From Flexibacter flexilis DSM 6793 (GTDB lineage Bacteria; Bacteroidota; Bacteroidia; Cytophagales; Flexibacteraceae): 64,000 nt of DNA. Location of the stretch: positions 372,001 to 436,000 of the forward strand of contig NZ_FOLE01000001.1 in assembly GCF_900112255.1 (NCBI RefSeq). The letters are read 5' to 3'. Positions 33,877-42,460 of this stretch are shown here, piece after piece. Each line of letters starts with the position of its first letter. Positions within the stretch are counted from its first letter, which is position 1. A program made the position numbers and the translations under genes. A model generated the notes under the pieces. The model did no database searches, had not been told where the DNA came from, and saw only the letters and a program-made list of their open reading frames with translations.

Positions 33877-34608
33877 ATGAAAAAATTATTGTTAGCAGCA
33901 CTAAGCCTACTTGTAGGGACTGTGATTGTAGTATCTTGTAGTCAAGAAAATATTGAACCTAAACAAGCTATTCCCCAAAAAACAATTGAGAGTAAAAATT
34001 TCAAAGTAAATAGTAATAGTATTTATTTTAAAATTTTCAACAATAGTATACAATCACATATTGATACTAAACGGTTTGGTTCTTTTAACTTAGACCAGAT
34101 GTTTGTTGTAAATCAAAATATTAATGGAAAGGAAGGATTCATATTAAATATTCCATTAAAAAATAATACAAATACAAGTAAAGTGTCGGGCGAAAATTTG
34201 GAGTCACTAACAGCTACAAACTTGGTTATTTTGATGGATACATTATATACAGATAAGGTGATAACTCTAATAGAACAATCTAACATATTGGAAATGAAAG
34301 ATGGCCTGCCATCCCATATGCAAAGATTTCTGTATACATACGATTCTAAAATTATAGGTGGAGGTGAAACTTTAGGTAAAGACAGTACCATATATTACGA
34401 AACAGATAGCACTATTGTTTACTATAATGAAGATGGTACAACATTTCGTCCAACAGGTTTTAACAAATGCTATAAACAACAGGTTGATGAATGTGCCGAA
34501 ATAGCAGTATGTGATGTTTATTGTACTTTTAATATACTATGCAAACCTACATTCGTAATGGTTTGTGCATTACAAAGTTTTTGGTCATCAATAGGATTTA
34601 CAAGCTAA
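33877..34608 (+). CDS. Lipoprotein with cysteine-rich hydrophobic C-terminus
   Basis: 243 residues. Signal and lipobox VVSC (Cys at about 21). A Ser/Asn/Thr-rich, AT-rich body follows (about 25-190). The last 47 residues change character: six cysteines spaced through FNKCYKQQVDECAEIAVCDVYC, then TFNILCKPTFVMVCALQSF, with strong hydrophobicity at the end. No family was recognised. The tail resembles small cysteine-stabilised peptides, so a bacteriocin-like or adhesive role is possible. That is speculation. The next gene starts 15 bp later and encodes a four-helix membrane protein. Confidence 0.6.
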   Translation: MKKLLLAALSLLVGTVIVVSCSQENIEPKQAIPQKTIESKNFKVNSNSIYFKIFNNSIQSHIDTKRFGSFNLDQMFVVNQNINGKEGFILNIPLKNNTNTSKVSGENLESLTATNLVILMDTLYTDKVITLIEQSNILEMKDGLPSHMQRFLYTYDSKIIGGGETLGKDSTIYYETDSTIVYYNEDGTTFRPTGFNKCYKQQVDECAEIAVCDVYCTFNILCKPTFVMVCALQSFWSSIGFTS

Positions 34609-34623
34609 AACATACTACAAAAC

Positions 34624-34986
34624 ATGAATGCTACATCTAAAATTTTAATATCTATCGGTTTAAATATTGTTAGTATATTTTGCTGGGAGTATAGTTGTAT
34701 TGCTCATACACAGGAGTTATCCTCGCTTATTATTTCAAGTATAGGTATTCTCTGTTTTATCTCAAGTACTATATTAGTATATAATGTATGCAGAGAAAGT
34801 AGTAAAAATATAATTAATGCCTTACTTGTATTTCTTACTATTGCCTTACCTACACATAGTATATTAAAGTTAAATAAATATTATCCAATAATTTCATCGT
34901 TGTTATTTATTATTCTAATTGCAATGACAATACTTGCATACCAACAAATATATCTTTTCATAAAAAGAAAAGTAACACATAAATAA
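34624..34986 (+). CDS. Four-helix membrane protein
   Basis: 120 residues with four hydrophobic segments (about 8-26, 32-52, 63-80, 86-107) and a basic C-terminus KRKVTHK. There is no recognised family and the codon usage is very AT-rich. It is almost certainly cotranscribed with the cysteine-rich lipoprotein gene upstream. Size and topology would suit an immunity or partner protein, but nothing in the sequence proves this. Confidence 0.55.
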   Translation: MNATSKILISIGLNIVSIFCWEYSCIAHTQELSSLIISSIGILCFISSTILVYNVCRESSKNIINALLVFLTIALPTHSILKLNKYYPIISSLLFIILIAMTILAYQQIYLFIKRKVTHK

Positions 34987-34987
34987 C

Positions 34988-35029
34988 CAAAAAGACCAAG
35001 TAATTGTACTTTTACTTGGTCTTTTTTTA
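34988..35029. terminator. Bidirectional terminator between the membrane protein gene and dnaE
   Basis: Stem AAAAGACCAAGTA/TACTTGGTCTTTT with T run on plus and A run (T on minus). Confidence 0.85.
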
Positions 35030-35032
35030 TAT

Positions 35033-38000
35033 CTATCCCAACCGATATTCTACGCCTTCCAAACCTCGCAACTGATACAATAATTCGTTACTGGGGTTTA
35101 CTTTGTAGGCTTTGGAAAACATCGAGATACGCAAAGAACCATCTTCAGAAACCAGTTCCGTGTTGAGTTGTACTGTTCCCTGATGCGACTTGGCCAACTG
35201 CTCCAGCGTGTCGATGTGCAACAAGGAAAGCGTATCCAAATTCATTTTGATATTCAGGGCTTTACAATATTTTCCGCGCAACTCATTGAGCAATTCCATT
35301 TCCATTACTTTTAGTTCGTGTTGGTCGGTAGAGCCATAACGCGGCTGCATTTTGCCCCGAATACTCACAAAACGATTTAGCTCAATGTAATTTCCAAATT
35401 TCACGTAGTCTTGCCCGAACAAAGCCAACTCCAGCGTAGCGTTGTGGTCTTCTATCGAAAACAGTACAAACGGATTGCCTGTCTTGGTTTGCTTAATGAC
35501 TTTTTTGGTAACAATGCCGCCCACGCGCAATTCTTTCACATCCTTGAACTTGTCCACTTCATCAAGGCCGCAAGTACAAAACGCCTGAATGTCGGGCAAA
35601 AATTGGTCTAACGGGTGGCCAGAAATATAAAAACCGACTACTTCTTTTTCGTTTTTGAGTTTTTCCAAATCGCCCCAAACTTCGCAATCGGGCGGATTGG
35701 GCGGCGCAAAACCCGTGTTACTGCTGCCTGCTCCACCGCCAAACAACGACACTTGCGCGGCGGCTTTTTCGGCGGCGGCTTGGTTGGCATACCGAATTAT
35801 TTTTTCGATAAAAGTAACCGTATCGCCTTGCGCTGTGGCAAAATACTGCGCACGATGCAAACCGAAACAGTCGAAAGCTCCCGCATACGCCAAACTTTCA
35901 AACGTCTTTTTGTTTACGGTACGCAAGTTTACGCGCGTGGCAAAATCAAAAATATCCTTGTACGCGCCGTTGGCGTTGCGCTCCTCGATGATGCTTTCTA
36001 CGGCGGCTTCGCCCGTGCCTTTGATTGCCCCCAAACCAAAACGAATTTGGCGTTGCTTGTTCACCCCGAAAGTAGTCAAACTCTCGTTGATGTCTGGCCC
36101 CAACACCAGCAAGTTCATGCGCCTACATTCTTCCAAGAAAAACGTAATTTTCTCGATATTGCCCAGCGAGTTGGTAAGCACGGCGGCCATGTATTCTTCG
36201 GGGTAATGGGCTTTGAGGTAAGCCGTTTGGAACGCCACAAACGCATAACACGTGGAGTGCGATTTGTTGAAGGCATACGAAGCGAAGGCCTCCCAGTCCG
36301 TCCAGATTTTCTCCAAAACCTTCGGGTCGTGGCCTTTGGTGGTGGCGTTGTCGATGAACTGCGGCTTTAGTTTGTCGAGTGTTTTGCGGTCTTTTTTACC
36401 CATCGCCTTACGCAACACATCGGCATCGCCTTTGGTAAAGCCCGCCAACTTCTGCGACAAAAGCATTACTTGTTCCTGATAAACCGTAATTCCGTAGGTT
36501 TCTTTCAGGTATTCCTCCATGTCGGCCAAATCGTAGGCAATCGCCTCGCGGCCATGCTTACGCGCGATAAAGTTGGGGATATATTCCAAAGGACCTGGCC
36601 GATACAAGGCGTTCATGGCGATAAGGTCATCAAACTTATCGGGCTTGAGGTCTTTCAGGTATTTTTGCATCCCCGCACTTTCAAACTGGAACGTTGCGTT
36701 GGTTTCGCCGCGTTGGTAAAGCAAATAGGTTTTGGCATCGTCGAGCGGAATCCCGTCTATATCTATCTCAACATCATAGTTTTGTTTAATCAAATTGAGC
36801 GCGTCGCGAATAATAGACAAGGTTTTTAGCCCCAAAAAGTCCATTTTGATTACGCCCGCATCTTCGATTACCTTTCCTTCGTATTGCGTAACGAGCAAGT
36901 CCGAATCTTTGGCCGTAGCCACTGGAATAATTTCGGTGAGGTCTTTGGGGGCAATAATGATGCCCGCCGCGTGTATGCCCGTGCCGCGCACCGAACCTTC
37001 CAACACCAAGGCTTCTTTGATTACTTGGGCGGCGGTGTCCGTGCCTTGCGCGATTTCGCGAAGTTTGCGGCAATTTTCTATATCATCAGGATTGAGTTTT
37101 TCTTTTTGTTCGAGGCTGTCGTCGGTTTGCGTAAGTGGTGCTTGCATTACCCTACCCAACTTAATACCAGGTTTGTCGGGGACGAGTTTGGCCAATGCGT
37201 TGGCTTCAGCCAAAGGCAAATCCAGCACACGCGCCACGTCTTTGATACTCATTTTGGCGGCCATCGTGCCGTAAGTGGCGATTTGGGCTACTTGGTTGCG
37301 GCCATATTTTTGTACTACATAGTCAATTACCCTTTGGCGGCCTTCGTCGTCGAAGTCCGTATCAATATCGGGCATCGACTTACGGTCGGGGTTCAAGAAA
37401 CGTTCGAACAGCAAATTGTATTTGATGGGGTCAATGTTGGTAATCCCGACGCAGTAGGCTACCGCCGAACCTGCCGCCGAGCCGCGCCCCGGCCCCACGA
37501 AAACACCCAAATCGCGCCCCGCTTTGATGAAGTCGGCCACGATAAGGAAGTAACCCGCAAAACCCATTGTTCGAATCGTAAACAACTCGAATTTGAGACG
37601 GTCTTCGACCTCTGGCGTAATTTCTTTGTAACGCTCGCGTGCACCCTCAAAAGTCATGTGCTCCAAATAATCGTCCTGCGTGGCGAAGCCTTCAGGGATT
37701 TGGTAGTTGGGCAACAAAATATCTTGTTTGAGCTTGAGCGTTTCTACTTTGTCCGCGATTTCGTTGGTGTTGTCGATGGCTTGCGGCACATCAGCAAACA
37801 ACGTGGACATTTCGTTGGTATTTTTAAAATAAAATTGGTCGTTGAAAAACCCGAAACGGTGGCCTTTGGGCTTTTTCTCGTCTTCGTCGCCTTTCCAAAC
37901 GGGTGTTTTTTGCAACTCGCCTGTGTTCACACAAAGCAAAATATCGTGGGCGTTAAAGTCCTGTTGGTTAATGTAATGTGAGTCGTTGGTGGCGATAATT

Positions 38001-38602
38001 TTCACATTATATTTTTTAGCAAAACGCAAAAGCACTTCGTTTACTTTCTCTTGTTCGCCCATACCGTGCCGCTGCAATTCCACGTAGTAATCTTCTCCAA
38101 AAATATCAAGCCACCATTTAAAGAGTTTTTCGGCTTCGGCTTCGCCCTGCGACAAAATCGCCTGCGGCACTTCAGCCCCAATGCAACAAGTGGTCGCAAT
38201 CAGGCCTTTGTGGTATTTAAGAATCAACTCTTTGTCGATGCGCGGATATTTGCCGTACAACCCTTCGATGTAGCCCAACGAGCAGAGTTTGACTAAGTTG
38301 CGGTAACCTTCGGCATTTTTGGCCAAAAAAAGCTGGTGGTAACGGCGGTCTCTTTCTTCTTTGGTAAACTGGCGTTTGTGGCGGTCTTTTACCAAATAAA
38401 ACTCACAACCCACAATGGGCTTAATGCCTTGTTTGGCGGCTTCGGCCACAAACTCAAACACCCCAAACATATTGCCGTGGTCGGTAATGGCGACGGCGGG
38501 CATGTTGTCGGCATGGGCTTTTTTGATCATGTTTTTGATGGAGGCCGCCCCGTCGAGCAACGAAAATTGCGTATGACAGTGCAAATGGCTGAAAGTGGGC
38601 AT
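35033..38602 (-). CDS. dnaE: DNA polymerase III subunit alpha
   Basis: 1189 residues from the ATG at 38602, which gives the usual MPTFSHLHCHTQFSLLDG. The frame extends to 38704 but passes through a hairpin. An N-terminal PHP domain (1-270) precedes the polymerase core. Catalytic aspartates are visible in MPDIDTDFDD and VIKMDFLGLKTL. A helix-hairpin-helix region follows, and then an OB fold near the C-terminus (LRVGGIVTKKVIKQTKTGNPFVLFSIED). It is the replicative polymerase catalytic subunit and acts with the beta clamp and clamp loader. Length is normal for the family. Confidence 0.96.
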   Translation of the reverse strand: MPTFSHLHCHTQFSLLDGAASIKNMIKKAHADNMPAVAITDHGNMFGVFEFVAEAAKQGIKPIVGCEFYLVKDRHKRQFTKEERDRRYHQLFLAKNAEGYRNLVKLCSLGYIEGLYGKYPRIDKELILKYHKGLIATTCCIGAEVPQAILSQGEAEAEKLFKWWLDIFGEDYYVELQRHGMGEQEKVNEVLLRFAKKYNVKIIATNDSHYINQQDFNAHDILLCVNTGELQKTPVWKGDEDEKKPKGHRFGFFNDQFYFKNTNEMSTLFADVPQAIDNTNEIADKVETLKLKQDILLPNYQIPEGFATQDDYLEHMTFEGARERYKEITPEVEDRLKFELFTIRTMGFAGYFLIVADFIKAGRDLGVFVGPGRGSAAGSAVAYCVGITNIDPIKYNLLFERFLNPDRKSMPDIDTDFDDEGRQRVIDYVVQKYGRNQVAQIATYGTMAAKMSIKDVARVLDLPLAEANALAKLVPDKPGIKLGRVMQAPLTQTDDSLEQKEKLNPDDIENCRKLREIAQGTDTAAQVIKEALVLEGSVRGTGIHAAGIIIAPKDLTEIIPVATAKDSDLLVTQYEGKVIEDAGVIKMDFLGLKTLSIIRDALNLIKQNYDVEIDIDGIPLDDAKTYLLYQRGETNATFQFESAGMQKYLKDLKPDKFDDLIAMNALYRPGPLEYIPNFIARKHGREAIAYDLADMEEYLKETYGITVYQEQVMLLSQKLAGFTKGDADVLRKAMGKKDRKTLDKLKPQFIDNATTKGHDPKVLEKIWTDWEAFASYAFNKSHSTCYAFVAFQTAYLKAHYPEEYMAAVLTNSLGNIEKITFFLEECRRMNLLVLGPDINESLTTFGVNKQRQIRFGLGAIKGTGEAAVESIIEERNANGAYKDIFDFATRVNLRTVNKKTFESLAYAGAFDCFGLHRAQYFATAQGDTVTFIEKIIRYANQAAAEKAAAQVSLFGGGAGSSNTGFAPPNPPDCEVWGDLEKLKNEKEVVGFYISGHPLDQFLPDIQAFCTCGLDEVDKFKDVKELRVGGIVTKKVIKQTKTGNPFVLFSIEDHNATLELALFGQDYVKFGNYIELNRFVSIRGKMQPRYGSTDQHELKVMEMELLNELRGKYCKALNIKMNLDTLSLLHIDTLEQLAKSHQGTVQLNTELVSEDGSLRISMFSKAYKVNPSNELLYQLRGLEGVEYRLG

Positions 38603-38665
38603 ATATTCAGAATGTTTTATTTCAATTAACAAAAAGCAGTGCAGGAAATTCCCTTTAATCTGAAA

Positions 38666-38673
38666 CAAAAATA
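38666..38673 (-). promoter_or_regulatory. -7 box of dnaE
   Basis: TATTTTTG on minus, about 64 bases before the start codon. It sits directly at the foot of the hairpin at 38671-38709. Confidence 0.42.
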
Positions 38674-38709
38674 ACCATTGCCCACGACAAAACGTGTCGG
38701 ACAATGGTT
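38671..38709 (-). repeat. Inverted repeat upstream of dnaE
   Basis: AACCATTG/CAATGGTT arms with partly paired interior, followed on minus by TTATTTTTG. It may act as a second terminator of the upstream gene and overlaps the dnaE -7 box by three bases. Confidence 0.5.
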
Positions 38710-38732
38710 AAATTATTTTTGTTCATATACAA

Positions 38733-38761
38733 AAACACCTCTAAGTAACGTGCTTAGAGGA
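38733..38761 (-). terminator. Terminator of the 38829-39449 gene
   Basis: Perfect stem CCTCTAAG/CTTAGAGG with 7-base loop, followed on minus by GTTTTTG. Confidence 0.75.
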
Positions 38762-38828
38762 TATTTTGTAAACAATAAAAAAATTAAAAGAGGAAACTAA
38801 AAATCAATATCATTCACTTAAATCATCA

Positions 38829-39449
38829 CTACAATAGAAAAGACGAAAGCGTCCCGACTACCTCCCGAAACGAGAGCGGCGAAGTAGGCACTTCGGCACG
38901 GCGGCGCAAACGTACATCACCCGTTACAAACCAAACAGCAATGCATTCAGCCTTAGAACGTACATAAATCATGTTGTTGTACACGTCCGAAATTACTTTA
39001 GCGGCATCAAATTCTTGGTTCGGAACAAGGCTGTCGAGCAAATGGCTCTGTGTTTCTGCCAGAAAATAAGTACCAGCGACAAACAAATCGTCTATGATAT
39101 GTACTTGCATCGTAACAGATTGGCCAGCGAAGTGTTCGGTGTACCAAAAAATTTCGTAAATGGTACGTCCTTCGCGTTGGTGCGTGATATGTTCGGGCAC
39201 ACCCAACGTCTCGATTACATCATGAACCGAAGCACCCAAAATCAAACCTTTAAATCTTACACTTTCACGTACTTTGATAGCCGTGTTCGGCGTTGCTAAT
39301 ATCGCAGCTAATTCAGACAAGGTTGGCGTTGGTTGTGCTTCATACTTTTTGTTCGTAATTGCAGTTTGCCCCCTTGAGATATTATGTAAAGTAGGCAGCG
39401 ATAAAATTTCACGAAAAAGCATAAGAGCAAAGGTAATTTTGGTTATCAA
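38829..39449 (-). CDS. Protein of unknown function
   Basis: 206 residues. An alternative ATG at 39422 shortens it by nine. There is no clear signal peptide or membrane helix. The part VRFKGLILGASVHDVIETLGVPEHITHQREGRTIYEIFWYTE, followed by MQVHIIDDLFVAGTYFLAE, resembles the short beta-rich fold of SmpA/BamE-like proteins, in which a G-x-S-x-x-D-V helix precedes a strand hairpin. That is only a fold-level guess. Codon use is like the neighbours. It stands alone between dnaE and a divergent LytTR regulator. Confidence 0.6.
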   Translation of the reverse strand: MITKITFALMLFREILSLPTLHNISRGQTAITNKKYEAQPTPTLSELAAILATPNTAIKVRESVRFKGLILGASVHDVIETLGVPEHITHQREGRTIYEIFWYTEHFAGQSVTMQVHIIDDLFVAGTYFLAETQSHLLDSLVPNQEFDAAKVISDVYNNMIYVRSKAECIAVWFVTGDVRLRRRAEVPTSPLSFREVVGTLSSFLL

Positions 39450-39630
39450 CTAAAATAATATATATAATTTTACTGTGTTAAGGTTTTTGTGTGTTTTATT
39501 TGGAACTGATCGAAACAAAAATAATATGAATAATCATAGGTCTTTTGCTTTTTTAGATAAAAACTTGTTATTTCACGATGAAATTAGCTATTAGTCCGAC
39601 GAATCATTTTGTCCCTAAACTGTTGTAAAC

Positions 39631-40365
39631 TTGAAAACAAACAAAACATATTCTTGTGTACTAATTGATGACGATGCAGGTTCGAGACTTATCTTAGAAC
39701 ACTACATTAAGCTCAATCCACAGTTAGACCTTCGTGCCTCTTTGGGCGATGGTGCAGAGGGGCTTCGTTATCTTCTTGAACATCAAGATACTGACATATT
39801 ATTTTTAGATATTCAGATGCCGCAAATGACTGGGATAGAATTGTTGAAAGTGTTACCCAAAATGCCTGAAACCATTCTGATTACCTCTCAAACGGATTTT
39901 GCCATAGACGCTTATGCCCTCAACGTAACAGACTATTTGGTAAAACCACCAGAATATGCCCGTTTTTGTAAAGCAGTCGAGAAAATATTGGACAAACTCG
40001 CCTACAATGCCCAAAAAAATGCAGCGCAAAATCCTACCAATAACGAAGAGAATAGCAAAGATATTTTCGTGAAGGTGAGTAACAAGATGATTAAAATTGA
40101 TTTGGAGACGGTACTTTACGTGGAGGCATTGTCCGATTACGTGCTTATTGCTACAGAAAATGCCAAACACGTGGTATATTCTACGCTCAAAGCCGTAAGC
40201 GATCGCCTACCCAGCAGTTCTTTTATGCGAATTCATCGCTCCTATATCGTTAATCTAAAGAAAATAAGAGCCGTAGAAGACAATTCTGTACTCATTGAAA
40301 ACAAACTCATTCCGATAAGTAAATCTTATCAGACAGAATTTTACAACCACCTCAATACGCTTTAA
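39631..40365 (+). CDS. LytTR family response regulator
   Basis: 244 residues from a TTG start, accepted because the receiver strand begins at once (KTYSCVLIDDDAGSR). Phosphoacceptor Asp in LFLDIQMPQMTG, switch residues in LITSQTDFAIDAY and Lys in YLVKPPEYARF. The LytTR domain covers about 140-240 (DIFVKVSNKMIKIDLETVLYVEALSDYV, FMRIHRSYIVN). No histidine kinase is adjacent. It is the second orphan LytTR regulator of the window and is probably cotranscribed with the 151-residue unknown protein 38 bp downstream. Confidence 0.92.
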   Translation: MKTNKTYSCVLIDDDAGSRLILEHYIKLNPQLDLRASLGDGAEGLRYLLEHQDTDILFLDIQMPQMTGIELLKVLPKMPETILITSQTDFAIDAYALNVTDYLVKPPEYARFCKAVEKILDKLAYNAQKNAAQNPTNNEENSKDIFVKVSNKMIKIDLETVLYVEALSDYVLIATENAKHVVYSTLKAVSDRLPSSSFMRIHRSYIVNLKKIRAVEDNSVLIENKLIPISKSYQTEFYNHLNTL

Positions 40366-40403
40366 GGTACTGCCATTTATATTACACACTAAAACAAAGG
40401 TCT

Positions 40404-40859
40404 ATGAATAAAATTCGATACAGTTTAGAGGATATTAGAGGCTTGGTTAATCGTTTCGAAAACGTAAAACAAGCAGGTATCTTAATGATTACAGAACTAA
40501 AAGAGCTTATCAACGAAAATCCTCAACTCATTGAGTTGATTGATTCTGATTACCAGTTTCTGTATTTCAGATATTTTGACCTTAATTTTTTGGTACAAAT
40601 CGAAGTGATTTCGACAAAAATTGAAAATGCAACAGGGGTTATCAAAACCTACATGATGACCGAACAAAACAGTGCATTAGCTTTAGAAAATGTAGAATTT
40701 ACCTTCGACGATTCGGGCAACATTCAGCTCAAAGATGATTTGTATATCCTCACGACAGAGGTTTTCCCTTACTTCTTTGTGAGCAAGCTCACAGAATTTG
40801 TACTAAAAGAAAAACTCATTATCCGTCCGCAAGCCGAATTGGCCAAATATATGCGCTAA
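40404..40859 (+). CDS. Protein of unknown function
   Basis: 151 residues, acidic and without signal or membrane segments. It begins MNKIRYSLEDIRGLVNRF and is mostly helical at first (NVKQAGILMITELKELINENPQLIELIDSD), then strand-rich (FNFLVQIEVISTKIENATGVIKTYM-like pattern), then helical again. No family was recognised. It follows the LytTR regulator in the same unit and is followed by a terminator, which suggests a connected role. Confidence 0.6.
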   Translation: MNKIRYSLEDIRGLVNRFENVKQAGILMITELKELINENPQLIELIDSDYQFLYFRYFDLNFLVQIEVISTKIENATGVIKTYMMTEQNSALALENVEFTFDDSGNIQLKDDLYILTTEVFPYFFVSKLTEFVLKEKLIIRPQAELAKYMR

Positions 40860-40880
40860 TCAAAAATTACCCTTATAAAT

Positions 40881-40914
40881 AAAAAGGCCCTCTTTCTCAG
40901 AGGGCTTTTTTATT
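40881..40914 (+). terminator. Terminator after the LytTR unit
   Basis: Stem GCCCTC/GAGGGC with TTTTTT. It also lies at the 3' end of pdxH on the other strand. Confidence 0.83.
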
Positions 40915-40931
40915 TTGGTATCAATGAAAAA

Positions 40932-41588
40932 TCAGGGCGAAAGGCGTTCTATTTTCCAGTTTTCGGCGGGCTGCAACGTGTAGGCGATGCGGTCGTGTAG
41001 GCGGCTGGGGCGGCCTTGCCAAAACTCCAAGCGGTCGGCCATCAGGCGATACCCGCCCCACCCTTCTGGGCGCGGCAATGGCTCTTCTTCGCCATATTGG
41101 GCAAGCAGTTCGCTAATGCGGCGTTCGATGACCGAACGGTCTTCGATGGGTTGGCTCTGCGAGGAAGCCCAAGCCCCCAAACGGCTCATGCGCGGGCGGC
41201 TATGAAAATATTCGTCCGACTCCTGCGCCGACACACGTTCCATAAAACCCTCTACCCTCACCTGCCGTTCGAGTTCTGGCCAAAAAAACGTCATGGCGGC
41301 GGCGGCGTTTTGGTTCAAATCGTGTCCTTTGCGGCTGTTGTAATTCGTAAAAAACACAAAGCCTCTGTCCACGCCTTTGAGCAACAAAATACGCCCTGAT
41401 GGGCGACCTTCCACCGAAACCGTTGCCAAGTTCATGGCCGTTGGTTCGTGTACTTCGGATTTGATGGCTTCGTCCAACCAATGTTGGAACTGTAAAATAG
41501 GATTAGGGTTTACGTCGTTAATGTCCAACGAGCGCAAACTATAATCTTTGCGGATAGCCGCAATTTCTTTATAGTGATGTGTTGTCAT
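40932..41588 (-). CDS. pdxH: Pyridoxamine 5'-phosphate oxidase
   Basis: 218 residues from the ATG at 41588. The frame opens 72 bp earlier but that stretch is not conserved. The FMN enzyme oxidises pyridoxine or pyridoxamine 5'-phosphate to pyridoxal 5'-phosphate. FMN-binding segments are RPSGRILLLKGVDRGFVFFTNY and SRKGHDLNQN. The substrate side shows VRVEGFMERVSAQESDEYFHSRPR and LGAWASSQSQPI. The C-terminal LEFWQGRPSRLHDRIAY is the PdxH dimerisation and substrate tail. Length and all motifs are normal. Confidence 0.95.
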   Translation of the reverse strand: MTTHHYKEIAAIRKDYSLRSLDINDVNPNPILQFQHWLDEAIKSEVHEPTAMNLATVSVEGRPSGRILLLKGVDRGFVFFTNYNSRKGHDLNQNAAAAMTFFWPELERQVRVEGFMERVSAQESDEYFHSRPRMSRLGAWASSQSQPIEDRSVIERRISELLAQYGEEEPLPRPEGWGGYRLMADRLEFWQGRPSRLHDRIAYTLQPAENWKIERLSP

Positions 41589-41793
41589 GGCAGTAAGGTT
41601 TGTCCAAAAACAAGCAATAATTATGGCCGCAAACATAAAACTTTTTGCGCCTGCAACCACTCCAAAGAAGTATTTGTTAGGCTAAAAAGGTACACATGCG
41701 CCTTTTTTTAGCAAAAAACAGAAGGAATTTTGAAAAAAGGTTGTGTATATTTCAATCTTTTCTAATCATTGCAAAGAATAAAATCAGGAATCA

Positions 41794-42342
41794 ATGCTCA
41801 TAACAAAAGGAACGATACTTATTTCCGAACCATTTTTGCAAGATGCAAACTTTATACGCACCGTAATTCTGCTATGCGAACATAGCGAAACGGGTTCGTT
41901 TGGTTTTGTGTTGAACAAGCCTACCAATTTCATGTTGCAGGAAGTGTCGGAAGAAGTCATACAAAACGATATGCCCTTGTTTGTGGGAGGCCCTGTGGAA
42001 CAAAACACGTTACACTACATACACAACGTACCGCATCTAATCGAAGAAAGCATCAATGTAGCCGACGGCGTGCAGTGGGGCGGCCATTACGAACAAGTAA
42101 AAGAGCTTATCAATAGTTTTCAGATAAATGCCGAACAAATACGCTTCTTTTTGGGCTATTCGGGTTGGGGCGAAGGACAGTTGGAGGCCGAAATCAAAGA
42201 CAAAGTTTGGATTACGAGCAACGTAGGCCACGACCTTATTTTTACGACACCTCCCGAACACCTTTGGCGCGAAATACTCAAACGTATGGGCGGCGAATAC
42301 CGCGCAATGGCCAATTATCCCATAGACCCGCGCCTGAATTAG
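41794..42342 (+). CDS. YqgE/AlgH family protein
   Basis: 182 residues matching the UPF0301 family: TKGTILISEPFLQDANFIRTVILLCEH, then GSFGFVLNKPT, FVGGPVEQNTLHYIH and FFLGYSGWGEGQLEAEI. Cytoplasmic. The family was linked to alginate regulation in Pseudomonas, but a general biochemical role is not established. The preceding region has only a near-match -7 box (TATATTTC at 41746-41753). It lies between pdxH (divergent) and the MoxR ATPase gene. Confidence 0.92.
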   Translation: MLITKGTILISEPFLQDANFIRTVILLCEHSETGSFGFVLNKPTNFMLQEVSEEVIQNDMPLFVGGPVEQNTLHYIHNVPHLIEESINVADGVQWGGHYEQVKELINSFQINAEQIRFFLGYSGWGEGQLEAEIKDKVWITSNVGHDLIFTTPPEHLWREILKRMGGEYRAMANYPIDPRLN

Positions 42343-42387
42343 CGGCTGTCGCAGACTTTTTTCACCAAAATACCGTTAATTTTTACT

Positions 42388-42395
42388 TACATTTG
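42388..42395 (+). promoter_or_regulatory. -7 box of the MoxR ATPase gene
   Basis: TACATTTG. It predicts transcription from about 42401. Confidence 0.42.
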
Positions 42396-42460
42396 TGGGC
42401 TAAGGCCGCCGCAAGATGACGCGCCGCCGTCCGAATGTTTCAATCATAAACCGCAAACGA

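Noticed and set aside
35411-38629. Many long open frames on plus opposite dnaE (up to 365 codons)
   Set aside because: They mirror the conserved dnaE coding sequence and show no domain of their own.
38603-38704. Longer dnaE start at 38704
   Set aside because: It would put coding sequence over a hairpin and the -7 box. DnaE normally begins at the PHP motif found right after the ATG at 38602.
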